Assembly (NCBI RefSeq): GCF_018332715.1
Contig: NZ_BOQP01000029.1
Location: 62,001-126,000 of the forward strand
Source: Winogradskya consettensis
GTDB lineage: Bacteria; Actinomycetota; Actinomycetes; Mycobacteriales; Micromonosporaceae
DNA length: 64,000 nucleotides
Direction of reading: 5' to 3'
Positions 40,970 through 47,788 of this stretch are shown here, in pieces. Under the pieces are notes generated by a model. It was not told the DNA's origin and did no database searches. It worked only from the letters and a program-made list of their open reading frames with translations. Both the position numbers and the translations under genes were made by a program. Numbering within the stretch: the first letter of the stretch is position 1; every line of letters starts with the position of its first letter.

Positions 40970-41887
40970 TCAGGAGCAGCCGCAGTAGCCGAGACTTGAA
41001 ATCATCCGGCCGCAGCCGTGGCAGGTGGGGACGTCCGGGCGTTCGCGGACGTCGAGAGATCTCTGAGGGCCAGACCGGTTCATCGGCGGATTCGGTTGCG
41101 ATCTCTGAGCACGTTTCGCTTGCTGCTGGGCCTTACTCGGTGATTTCGGTTGCTGCTGAGCCCTACCCGTCGATTTCCGTGGCGGCTCAACTCGTGCTTT
41201 CTTCGGCAGTGGCCCCGTCTTGTGCGTCCGGGGTGTGGTCGCCGCAGGAGCCGGTGCGCTCCCGCGGAGGACTCCGGGATGTACTTCGCGAATCCAACCC
41301 TCGTCGCGCTTCGGACCCGGCTTCCGGCGCGCGGTAGGACGCGGCTCGGATGTCGGTGATGTCCGCGGCGTCTTCTGCAGCATGGCTTGGATGGAGGATG
41401 CGGTCGCGCCGGACCAGCCGAGTTCTCGTAACCGTGCGGCGAGCTTCTTTGGGCCGATCCCTGGTATCGACGTCATGATCTTCCGCGCATCATCGACGAG
41501 GCTTGTGCCGCGCTTCCTGCCGAGCGCCTCGGCCACCCGAGCGACATTCAGCGTTGGCCAGCCGAACCTCTCACGCAGTTCTTCGGTCAACCGGTCAATC
41601 TTGATGTCGGGTCGGCGCGCATGTACGGCTCGCGCGACCCGCGTGAGTTCACCAGGTGTGGCGGCGTCCGTGCTTCGCCGTGCCGACGGCCTGCCGCTTG
41701 TTGGCGGAGACTCTTTCCGCCTCGATGGCACGGGGCGGCGAAGTGCAGGGGTGGAGCGTTGAGGAAGACGGTCGAGCCATGCGTCCGGCGTATGGTCGAT
41801 GGGATCGTCGTTTTCGGGATCGTAACTGAACCCACCGTCGCGTCTGCTGGCTGCGTTGTCGTACCAGTCATTGATAGAAGACGCCAT
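40970..41887 (-). CDS. hypothetical protein with HhH-like motif and C-terminal zinc cluster
   Basis: A 305-aa basic protein. Residues ~75-170 contain a helical region and the helix-hairpin-helix-like I-P-G-I-G-P-K-K-L-A-A-R-L segment; residues ~170-280 are Pro/Lys/Arg/Gln-rich and probably disordered; the C-terminus ends C-H-G-C-G-R-M-I-x5-Y-C-G-C, a zinc-binding pattern. DNA binding is a reasonable guess. ATG 41887 follows a GGGGGA site. No family recognised. Confidence 0.6.
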   Translation of the reverse strand: MASSINDWYDNAASRRDGGFSYDPENDDPIDHTPDAWLDRLPQRSTPALRRPVPSRRKESPPTSGRPSARRSTDAATPGELTRVARAVHARRPDIKIDRLTEELRERFGWPTLNVARVAEALGRKRGTSLVDDARKIMTSIPGIGPKKLAARLRELGWSGATASSIQAMLQKTPRTSPTSEPRPTARRKPGPKRDEGWIREVHPGVLRGSAPAPAATTPRTHKTGPLPKKARVEPPRKSTGRAQQQPKSPSKAQQQAKRAQRSQPNPPMNRSGPQRSLDVRERPDVPTCHGCGRMISSLGYCGCS

Positions 41888-42088
41888 ATATCCCCCGACA
41901 CGTGGTGCGTTCCCGCATGATATGCAGGTTCGGCATCAGGTCGTCGATCGTCCAAACGGCTGTCTGCGTAGATCCCAAACGATTCGGCTCGTTAGGCCAC
42001 TCGTCGGCCGAGAACCGCCTCCTGTGGTCCTTCAGATTTCGCGTACATAGTGGCTCCTTCCCGCAGTAGATGAGCTATATGTAGCCAT

Positions 42089-42829
42089 ATGGGTAGCCGA
42101 GACCCATTTCCATCGGAAATCTTGGTAGGTACGGTGTCCGCCATGTTGGCGATCGGTGATGCGGTAGCGGCGCTTGACCCGCAGGCGCGTGACAGTAGGT
42201 GGACCAGCCTCACATATTGCGTCCTGGACGCCGTCTGGTCTCTCAATACTCGCTACTACAGCGTGGTGGTTCCCCTGGTCGGACGCGTCGCGGCGGTGTT
42301 CGGCGACACTCAGCCGACGGGGGCCTTCCCGCAAGCCGACCCGGTTCCATTGCCGTATTTGCTGGCGCGGTATGGCGACGCGAAGGCGCTTATGGAAGAC
42401 ACGAACGCACAAGTCACGTCCCCGAGAAACGGTATCCTCCGGGCTGATGCTGTGCTGCGGTATGCCGAAACACTCGTAGAACACGAGATCGTCGACCTTG
42501 CCGCAGCCGAGATGCTGCTGGCTGGCCCAGTAGAAGCCTGGACGACGGTTGACCGCGCGTTGTCCGCGGTGCCAGGCGACGGAAACCATGGCATCCGCCG
42601 CGGCTATCTGTGGATGTTGTGCGGCAGCGACGACCTGATCAAACCGGATCGCATGGTGCTGAGGTGGCTCGCCCGGTTCCATTCCGACATCGCCCCTGAC
42701 GAAGCGCGCCACCTGCTGACCGAGGTGGCCGAGGAGCTCACGGAACGCCTCCGCCGTCCGGTCACGCCGTGGATGGTCGATCACGCCATCTGGCTTGCGG
42801 AACGGGCTTCAGTATCGGGTGCGGGGTGA
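42089..42829 (+). CDS. hypothetical protein, HhH-GPD-like
   Basis: A 246-aa protein with R-W-T-S-L-T-Y-C-V-L-D-A-V-W-S near residue 38 and G-D-G-N-H-G-I-R-R-G-Y-L-W-M-L-C-G-S-D-D-L-I-K-P-D-R-M near residue 170. The latter resembles the hairpin and following helix of helix-hairpin-helix DNA glycosylases, but a catalytic Asp is not evident. Probably a DNA-binding accessory protein. The antisense frame (42032-42784) is its shadow. Start not certain; no ribosome-binding site is seen. Confidence 0.6.
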   Translation: MGSRDPFPSEILVGTVSAMLAIGDAVAALDPQARDSRWTSLTYCVLDAVWSLNTRYYSVVVPLVGRVAAVFGDTQPTGAFPQADPVPLPYLLARYGDAKALMEDTNAQVTSPRNGILRADAVLRYAETLVEHEIVDLAAAEMLLAGPVEAWTTVDRALSAVPGDGNHGIRRGYLWMLCGSDDLIKPDRMVLRWLARFHSDIAPDEARHLLTEVAEELTERLRRPVTPWMVDHAIWLAERASVSGAG

Positions 42830-42900
42830 TCTCACACGATCGAGCCACTGCTCGGCACGCCTATGCCGAAGTGCTCGGATCGGAGGAGCGCCATCTTCAT

Positions 42901-43347
42901 CTAGCGGTCCTGGAGCACCGCATCGAAGGCCGACACCGCCTGGTCCACGAACCTTCGCTCGGGCATGTTGCGAACGGTGCCGTCGGCGATCTGAACAACG
43001 GTGGCCATCAAGCGCCCGAACCGGTTCTTGATCGGCGTTGCGGTCGTGGGGGGATGCGTGATGGCCTTTGGGGGGATCGAGCGAGTGGCTTGGGGGGATC
43101 AGCTCATCCCGGTAAAGGAGGGATCAGCTCATCCCCCCGTTCATGTTTGTTCATGACAACCCATCCAACCTCGTTCACGGGGTCGGCGGTGACGTAATCC
43201 ACAAGGCAGGTCAGTGGCGTGATGCGGTAGGCGCTGCACGGTCTTCTCCGTCAGCGTCCGCCTACCCCAAGGGCAAACCATGCACAGCACGCCGCCGGGC
43301 CGCATGTCGTCCATCACCGCATCCGCCATGGCCGGATCGGCATCCAC
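42901..43347 (-). pseudogene. decayed gene with a 25-bp duplication and frameshifts
   Basis: Three - strand segments in different frames read as one protein: MDDMRPGGVLCMVCPWGRR (from ATG 43347), then ITPLTCLVDYVTADPVNEVG and NKHERGDELIPP, then PIKNRFGRLMATVVQIADG to TAG 42901-42903. Lesions: a shift near 43233-43240; a tandem duplication of 25 bp (GGATCAGCTCATCC at 43096-43109 and 43121-43134); and a shift at a run of six G at 43070-43075. About 140 residues when restored; family unknown. It is divergent from the winged-helix gene. Confidence 0.55.
43096..43134. repeat. 25-bp direct repeat inside the decayed gene
   Basis: GGATCAGCTCATCC occurs at 43096-43109 and 43121-43134. Each copy is nearly palindromic (GGAT-N-AGCT-N-ATCC), so an operator for the flanking divergent winged-helix gene is an alternative reading. 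Confidence 0.8.
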
Positions 43348-43360
43348 CTAGGTAGCCGGG

Positions 43361-44443
43361 GTGGCAGTGGACCGATTCAGTTTCGAGCGCGGAGTCCGTC
43401 GACCGATCGTCGAGAACGAGCTCGATCAAAAGGCTCGTATGCTCGCCCTGGTACTGGCGACCTTCGCCGACGGCAGGACGGGAGTCGCCCGCGTGTCCCG
43501 GACGAAGCTGATGGAGTCCTGCGTGTGGAAGGACCGCAAGTCACTCACCGCCCATGTCAGGATCCTGGAAAAAGCGGGTTTCCTGGCCTACCAACCCGGC
43601 GGGCGGGGCCGTTCGGACTGCTCGGTCTACCAGCTCATGCTTCCGGCCCATCTCGTGAGCGGCGAAGTGCATGCGGACCATCAGGCCAGTCCAGCCCCGG
43701 CAGATGACGTCAATGAGGTCAAGGAAGCTGCCCTGCTGCTGTACGCAGCCTTGGAGGTGCACGGCGAGCAGAGACTGTGTGACCGCATCAAAAGCGAGCA
43801 TGATGATTGGCCGCGTCTGCGTGAGGCGGTGATCGCGCAGCTTCGGCGCGGATGGGACCTGAGGAAACTGCTCATGCAGGCCACCGCACCGCCATCGATC
43901 GACGCTGGAGCGGTTCGAAACGTCTGCCGGCTGTATGCGTCTAGGGTTGATCGTCTGGGACCACCGGCTACCAGGGACCAATACTCATCCGGGACGGTGA
44001 CCGGTGCTGCTCAGCTCAGAACATCCGCGGAGTTCCGAGCAAGGCTCATCAAGGCTCAGGACCGGCTGATTGCGCTCGGCCCAGACCGTGTTGACCAGCT
44101 CGCGAGCTGCCTCTCGCACCCTTTGCAGGCTCTCTACCGGGACGGTGGGATGGACCCGGTGGCGCTGCCCCTCGTGGAGTTGCTCGACGGTGGCGGTCTA
44201 CCGGATCTGCCTACGACGTTGACCGAGGAGCAGCAGCGCCTTCGTGCCGTATGCAGACAGCGCCTGGCCATCCTGAGTTCCGCTGAAGTCGACGTGCTCG
44301 CTGTGCGACTCGACGCCAGCATGTATCGCGTATACCAACGACGCGGCCCGGTCGCGGTCGAGGAGTGGCTGATCCGGGCACTCGCAAACGACAGGTCCCA
44401 CCTCGAGTCTCATGCGCCGATTCATTCGCTTCGGACCGTATAG
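43361..44443 (+). CDS. winged-helix DNA-binding protein (replication-initiator-like)
   Basis: A 360-aa protein. Residues ~20-95 form a winged helix-turn-helix (GVARVSRTKLMESCVW, then HVRILEKAGFLAYQPGGRGR as recognition helix and wing) as found in plasmid/phage replication or regulatory proteins. The rest is helical without known motifs. GTG 43361 and 43367 are both possible starts. It is divergent from a decayed gene, and a second decayed gene follows its stop, so it may be a survivor of an old mobile element. Confidence 0.65.
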   Translation: MAVDRFSFERGVRRPIVENELDQKARMLALVLATFADGRTGVARVSRTKLMESCVWKDRKSLTAHVRILEKAGFLAYQPGGRGRSDCSVYQLMLPAHLVSGEVHADHQASPAPADDVNEVKEAALLLYAALEVHGEQRLCDRIKSEHDDWPRLREAVIAQLRRGWDLRKLLMQATAPPSIDAGAVRNVCRLYASRVDRLGPPATRDQYSSGTVTGAAQLRTSAEFRARLIKAQDRLIALGPDRVDQLASCLSHPLQALYRDGGMDPVALPLVELLDGGGLPDLPTTLTEEQQRLRAVCRQRLAILSSAEVDVLAVRLDASMYRVYQRRGPVAVEEWLIRALANDRSHLESHAPIHSLRTV

Positions 44444-44824
44444 ATCAGCCGCTGATTCCGGCCGCCCGAGATTCGACTCGGAATGCTGATGACGAGTGGA
44501 TCGGCGACAAGACGATCATCAACCTCGTCACCCGGGTGCATCGGGTGATTCGACCGCACGGCCTCCGCGCCTCGGCAACCGGTACGCCGCGCTGGCTGCC
44601 TTGCAGGCAATCGTCGCTCGCGACCTCGACGACTTCGAACGGGTCGCCGGCGAGTCGCCCGTGACGCTGTGGTTTCTCCGTGGACGCATGGGATGTGCTG
44701 GACGCCGAAGCTCGGCTGGCTGGCTGGCTTCGCGTCGCTACCAGACGACGCCAAGCGCAGCCAGATGGCCCGCCTGCTGGTGGATCAGGCTCTCACGGCC
44801 CGTGTTTGCCATTTGCCCGTTTAG
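44440..44824 (+). pseudogene. decayed gene, three frame changes, (GGCT)4 tract
   Basis: Protein-like segments follow each other in changing frames: DDEWIGDKTIINLVTRVHRV, then NRYAALAALQAIVARDLDDF and ERVAGESPVTLW, then DAWDVLDAEARLAGW, then LAGFASLPDDAKRSQMARLL to TAG 44822-44824. The last change falls in four tandem GGCT units (44714-44729), where gain or loss of a unit would shift the frame. Family unknown. About 125 residues when joined. Confidence 0.5.
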
Positions 44825-44872
44825 TGCGCCGCTTCGTGCCCGATGTCGCAACTTGCTGGAGGTGGCCGGCGG

Positions 44873-45625
44873 CTATGGCTCCGTGGGCTGTGAGTTGCTG
44901 ACCGGTCCCGTGTTGAGGTTCTCCAGCGAGACGAAGAGCTGGTTGGCGTACTTTTGCGCCACGCGTTGCACTGCAACTGGCGTGAAACCCAACCACCAAA
45001 CGGCAGCCCACAATGCATCGAAAAAGATCAGGCCGGTCTGCTGCTTCCAGCCCAACGGAACCACCGACCAGCGGGCCAACACCACGGTCCCTGCTGCGGT
45101 CAGCATGCAGACCGCGATCGCGGGAAGGCGACAAGCGTAGCCGTTGCGCCGGAATCCGTAAGCGACGAGTTCAGCGAACACCAGCGGGAAGCGGTCCCGA
45201 TCGCGGGTACGCTCTCGAAGCGCTGCCGTGGCGATCGCGTAGACGGCGTCTGCCTCGGCCGGGTCAGCGGCCTCCGCAGCTGCATCCGGCAGCGCAATGC
45301 CGAAGTGGGTCTCGACCAGCCGGTGCCGGCGTTCGACGGCAGTTCTTGACGGAGCGTCGCGCCACCTCAGCAGCACCTCGGACGGTCGGCCGCCCCACGC
45401 CACGAACAGGCGGGATTCGATCAGCAGCCCGCGGTCTCGGACGATCTGCGAGACGAGGAACGGCAGACAGGCCGCAGCCAAGGCCGCCACCTTGGTTCCG
45501 ATCTGAGTCGCTACCGGGATCGCCAGGCCCGCCAGCACACAGACCGGGGCCACGACCAGCACGGCGGGCAGGAACCTGGCCTTGCGACTGTACTGGTCAG
45601 TGACCAGTTGCAGCAGGCCAGTCAT
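44873..45625 (-). CDS. polytopic membrane protein paired with MBL hydrolase
   Basis: A 250-aa protein with four hydrophobic helices in two pairs: ~20-60 (VLVVAPVCVLAGLAIPVA and ALAAACLPFLVSQIV) and ~165-220 (LPAIAVCMLTAAGTVVLA and FFDALWAAVWWLGF). The ~100 residues between the pairs are soluble and charged (RHRLVETHFGIALPDA). It starts 30 bp after the MBL hydrolase stop and is surely its operon partner. No family recognised; a membrane-acting defence effector is conceivable but unproven. Confidence 0.65.
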   Translation of the reverse strand: MTGLLQLVTDQYSRKARFLPAVLVVAPVCVLAGLAIPVATQIGTKVAALAAACLPFLVSQIVRDRGLLIESRLFVAWGGRPSEVLLRWRDAPSRTAVERRHRLVETHFGIALPDAAAEAADPAEADAVYAIATAALRERTRDRDRFPLVFAELVAYGFRRNGYACRLPAIAVCMLTAAGTVVLARWSVVPLGWKQQTGLIFFDALWAAVWWLGFTPVAVQRVAQKYANQLFVSLENLNTGPVSNSQPTEP

Positions 45626-45655
45626 GATCCGCCCTGTTCGTGATTCGGCGCCAGT

Positions 45656-46705
45656 TCAGTTGTCATCGTCGTCCTCCACCAGCGCGGGAAGGGGAGCGAG
45701 GGTGGCCCAGCCGGGCCGGGACGGCGCGCCGTCCCCGGTGTGGCAGATGTTGCGGCCCTCGGTCGCAGCCACGAAACAGCCGCGGCGGGTCAGAGCGTTC
45801 ACGACCTTCGGCGACGGATGCTTCGGTGCGGCGAGAGCGGAGCTGATGAACGCCACGCGAGAACCGGGATATGGCGCGATCGGTGATCCGATCATCCGGT
45901 TCAGGATGGTCGGTCCCAGGTTCCGGCGACTGCCGTGGTGCGGGGCCTGTAGGAAACTCAGCGGGTATGACGGGAACATCCCGATAGTGGACTCGTAGTA
46001 TGACGCGGCGGCTTCCAGGGCGGGGGTACCGGCGTCTCCGGTGAACAGCATCCGCTCGCCACCGACGGTCAGCAGGCTGATCACCGACGAGTTGTTACGA
46101 GCGCTCGTCTCGCCTTCGTCGGTGAGCGTCTCCGCGGGCAGCCCATACGCTTTGCGCTCGAGTAGGTTCATCCCCCGCTGCCGGAACGGCGTGCCCGCGG
46201 CGTACAGCGCCTTCGACCGCTCTTCACGCAGGTGCTGCGCGAGCAACTCCTCATAGTAAGAGCGGGACGGACCCAGGATGGTGAACTGCCCGCCGAGCCG
46301 CGTCACCCCGGTGAACGGTTCGCTCAGCATCACCCCGTTGGCGCGAGCGGTACTGAGCAGCTTGTCCAGCGATTCCAGGTTCGAGAAGTCGGATACGTCG
46401 GTGGTATGCAGCCGAGGCTGGTGGATCATCAGCTCATCGACATCGAGGACCTCGATCACGCCGGCGAGCCCGTCCAGGTGGTCCGCGTCGGGATGAGTGG
46501 AGATCATCAGGTCGATATGCCTGGTCTGGTAGTACCGCTCGATGTGCTCAGCGATCTCTTCGCTGGTGTAGCCCCGGCCGCCATCGATCACGACGACCGC
46601 TTCCCGTCTTTCGGACTCTACGGTGAATCGGATGGTGATGGCGTCGCCGCTCTTGCCGCCGTTCTGGTTGTCGTTCTCCACCTTGAGGAAATCAACTTCG
46701 TACAC
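45656..46705 (-). CDS. MBL-fold hydrolase (ComEC/Rec2-like domain)
   Basis: A 349-aa soluble metallo-beta-lactamase-fold protein. The metal motif is ISTHPDADHLDGL, with a further N-N-S-S-V-I-S-L-L then L-F-T-G-D-A-G strand and A-P-H-H-G-S, the pattern of the ComEC C-terminal nuclease-like domain. Substrate is unknown; nucleic acid or cyclic nucleotide hydrolysis are possibilities. GTG start with AGGGA upstream. It lies between the SMC cassette and its membrane partner, ~205 bp after the cassette, so it probably has its own promoter. Confidence 0.8.
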   Translation of the reverse strand: MYEVDFLKVENDNQNGGKSGDAITIRFTVESERREAVVVIDGGRGYTSEEIAEHIERYYQTRHIDLMISTHPDADHLDGLAGVIEVLDVDELMIHQPRLHTTDVSDFSNLESLDKLLSTARANGVMLSEPFTGVTRLGGQFTILGPSRSYYEELLAQHLREERSKALYAAGTPFRQRGMNLLERKAYGLPAETLTDEGETSARNNSSVISLLTVGGERMLFTGDAGTPALEAAASYYESTIGMFPSYPLSFLQAPHHGSRRNLGPTILNRMIGSPIAPYPGSRVAFISSALAAPKHPSPKVVNALTRRGCFVAATEGRNICHTGDGAPSRPGWATLAPLPALVEDDDDN

Positions 46706-46910
46706 AGTCGTCCCTGTCGCTGTAGATGATCTTACTCGTACATATGATCGAACTGACGAAGCAATGTACGCCTATGTGGATCGTCAGGCCAACACGTTCC
46801 TTCGTACGGAAACCGGGACTTGACCTGCCAGGACAGCGGATCGTGCGCCCGACGCCATGGCCAACACGCCACCCTGCGGGCCGAAGTGCCCGGCGCCAGC
46901 AACGCTCACC

Positions 46911-47426
46911 TCAGTTACTTGTCGTCGCGGCGGCCGGTGGCCTCGGCGGCTGCTGATCCTTGACGAAGTTGGTGGCATCGACGGTGGCGCTGATGACGGC
47001 GCACAGCGTCGCGGTGAGGGCGAGCCAGAACGCCGCCGTGCTCTTCCAGTCCTCGGCGATCTTCACCGTCACGACCTCAACGCCATCAGCTCCGTTCACC
47101 GAACGGCCGGAGCGAGCATCGGGCGCGTTCGGATCCGACTGGCGACGCCATCCGAAGCGGGAGAAGAACTTCGCCCAGGTGTGGCTGGACCGCCCACAGC
47201 CGAAGATCAGGCCGTTGACGGGACGGCTGCACTGGCCGCCGGCCTGAGTGGTCACTCCGCATGTCGTCGGCGCCTTCACCGCAAGCACCCAGGCTGGGAG
47301 GGCGACCGCGATGGATGCCGCCCAGGCGAGGCTCATGAAGTCCAGCATCACCAGGTAGTAGACGACACCCACTACGGCCAGCGCCTCGACCCCGAGCATC
47401 AGCAGGGCGTAGTCACGTTTCAGCAC
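46911..47426 (-). CDS. 171-aa membrane protein of the SMC cassette
   Basis: Three hydrophobic helices: residues ~7-28 and 30-50 (a hairpin) and one near the C-terminus (AFWLALTATLCAVISATV, ~138-156). Between them is a Cys/His cluster, C-x8-C-x10-C-x4-H (T-T-C-G-V-T...Q-C-S-R-P...F-G-C-G-R-S-S-H), likely zinc-binding. GTG 47426 overlaps the previous stop by 7 nt and has GGGAGG 8 nt upstream. As the terminal gene of an SMC-ATPase operon it is a plausible membrane effector. No family recognised. Confidence 0.7.
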   Translation of the reverse strand: MLKRDYALLMLGVEALAVVGVVYYLVMLDFMSLAWAASIAVALPAWVLAVKAPTTCGVTTQAGGQCSRPVNGLIFGCGRSSHTWAKFFSRFGWRRQSDPNAPDARSGRSVNGADGVEVVTVKIAEDWKSTAAFWLALTATLCAVISATVDATNFVKDQQPPRPPAAATTSN

Positions 47427-47788
47427 GACGAGACCTCCCGGGAGTCGAGGAGCGCGACGACGTCGGTCAGTTCGGCACGCAGCCGGGTCAGTTCCGCGGC
47501 GGTCACGCCGAGCTCGTAGCAGTGGTGGTGGCCGGCCCGGGACAGGGCCCACCACAGGTAACCGGTCCGGTGCCCGATCTCCGGGCTGGCGTAGTGGGTG
47601 AGCAGCAGCAGCTTCGGGCGCTGGGCCCGGGCCTGCCCGATCTCCGGGCAGACCCGCTGCCAGTAGCGATCCATGGCTGCTTCCAGCTCATACCGGAGTA
47701 GCCAGGCGCACGCCCGTGGCCAGGCGCCTCGGGCGCCGCGAATGACGCTGGTAAGTAGCCGGTCCGCGGTTTCCAGGCACTCGCTCAT
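47420..47788 (-). CDS. 122-aa small protein of the SMC cassette
   Basis: A 122-aa mostly helical protein, rich in Leu/Ala/Arg, with a central H-H-H cluster (G-H-H-H-C-Y) and no known domain. It overlaps the SMC stop by 4 nt (ATGA) and the membrane gene start by 7 nt, with GGAGG before its own ATG, so all three proteins are made in a coupled way. By position it resembles the small subunit of SMC-based defence systems such as LmuC of Lamassu; no sequence match is claimed. Confidence 0.7.
   Translation of the reverse strand: MSECLETADRLLTSVIRGARGAWPRACAWLLRYELEAAMDRYWQRVCPEIGQARAQRPKLLLLTHYASPEIGHRTGYLWWALSRAGHHHCYELGVTAAELTRLRAELTDVVALLDSREVSSC

Noticed and set aside
42032..42784. 250-codon - strand frame
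   Set aside because: Opposite a frame (42089-42829, +) with far more protein-like sequence; treated as a shadow.
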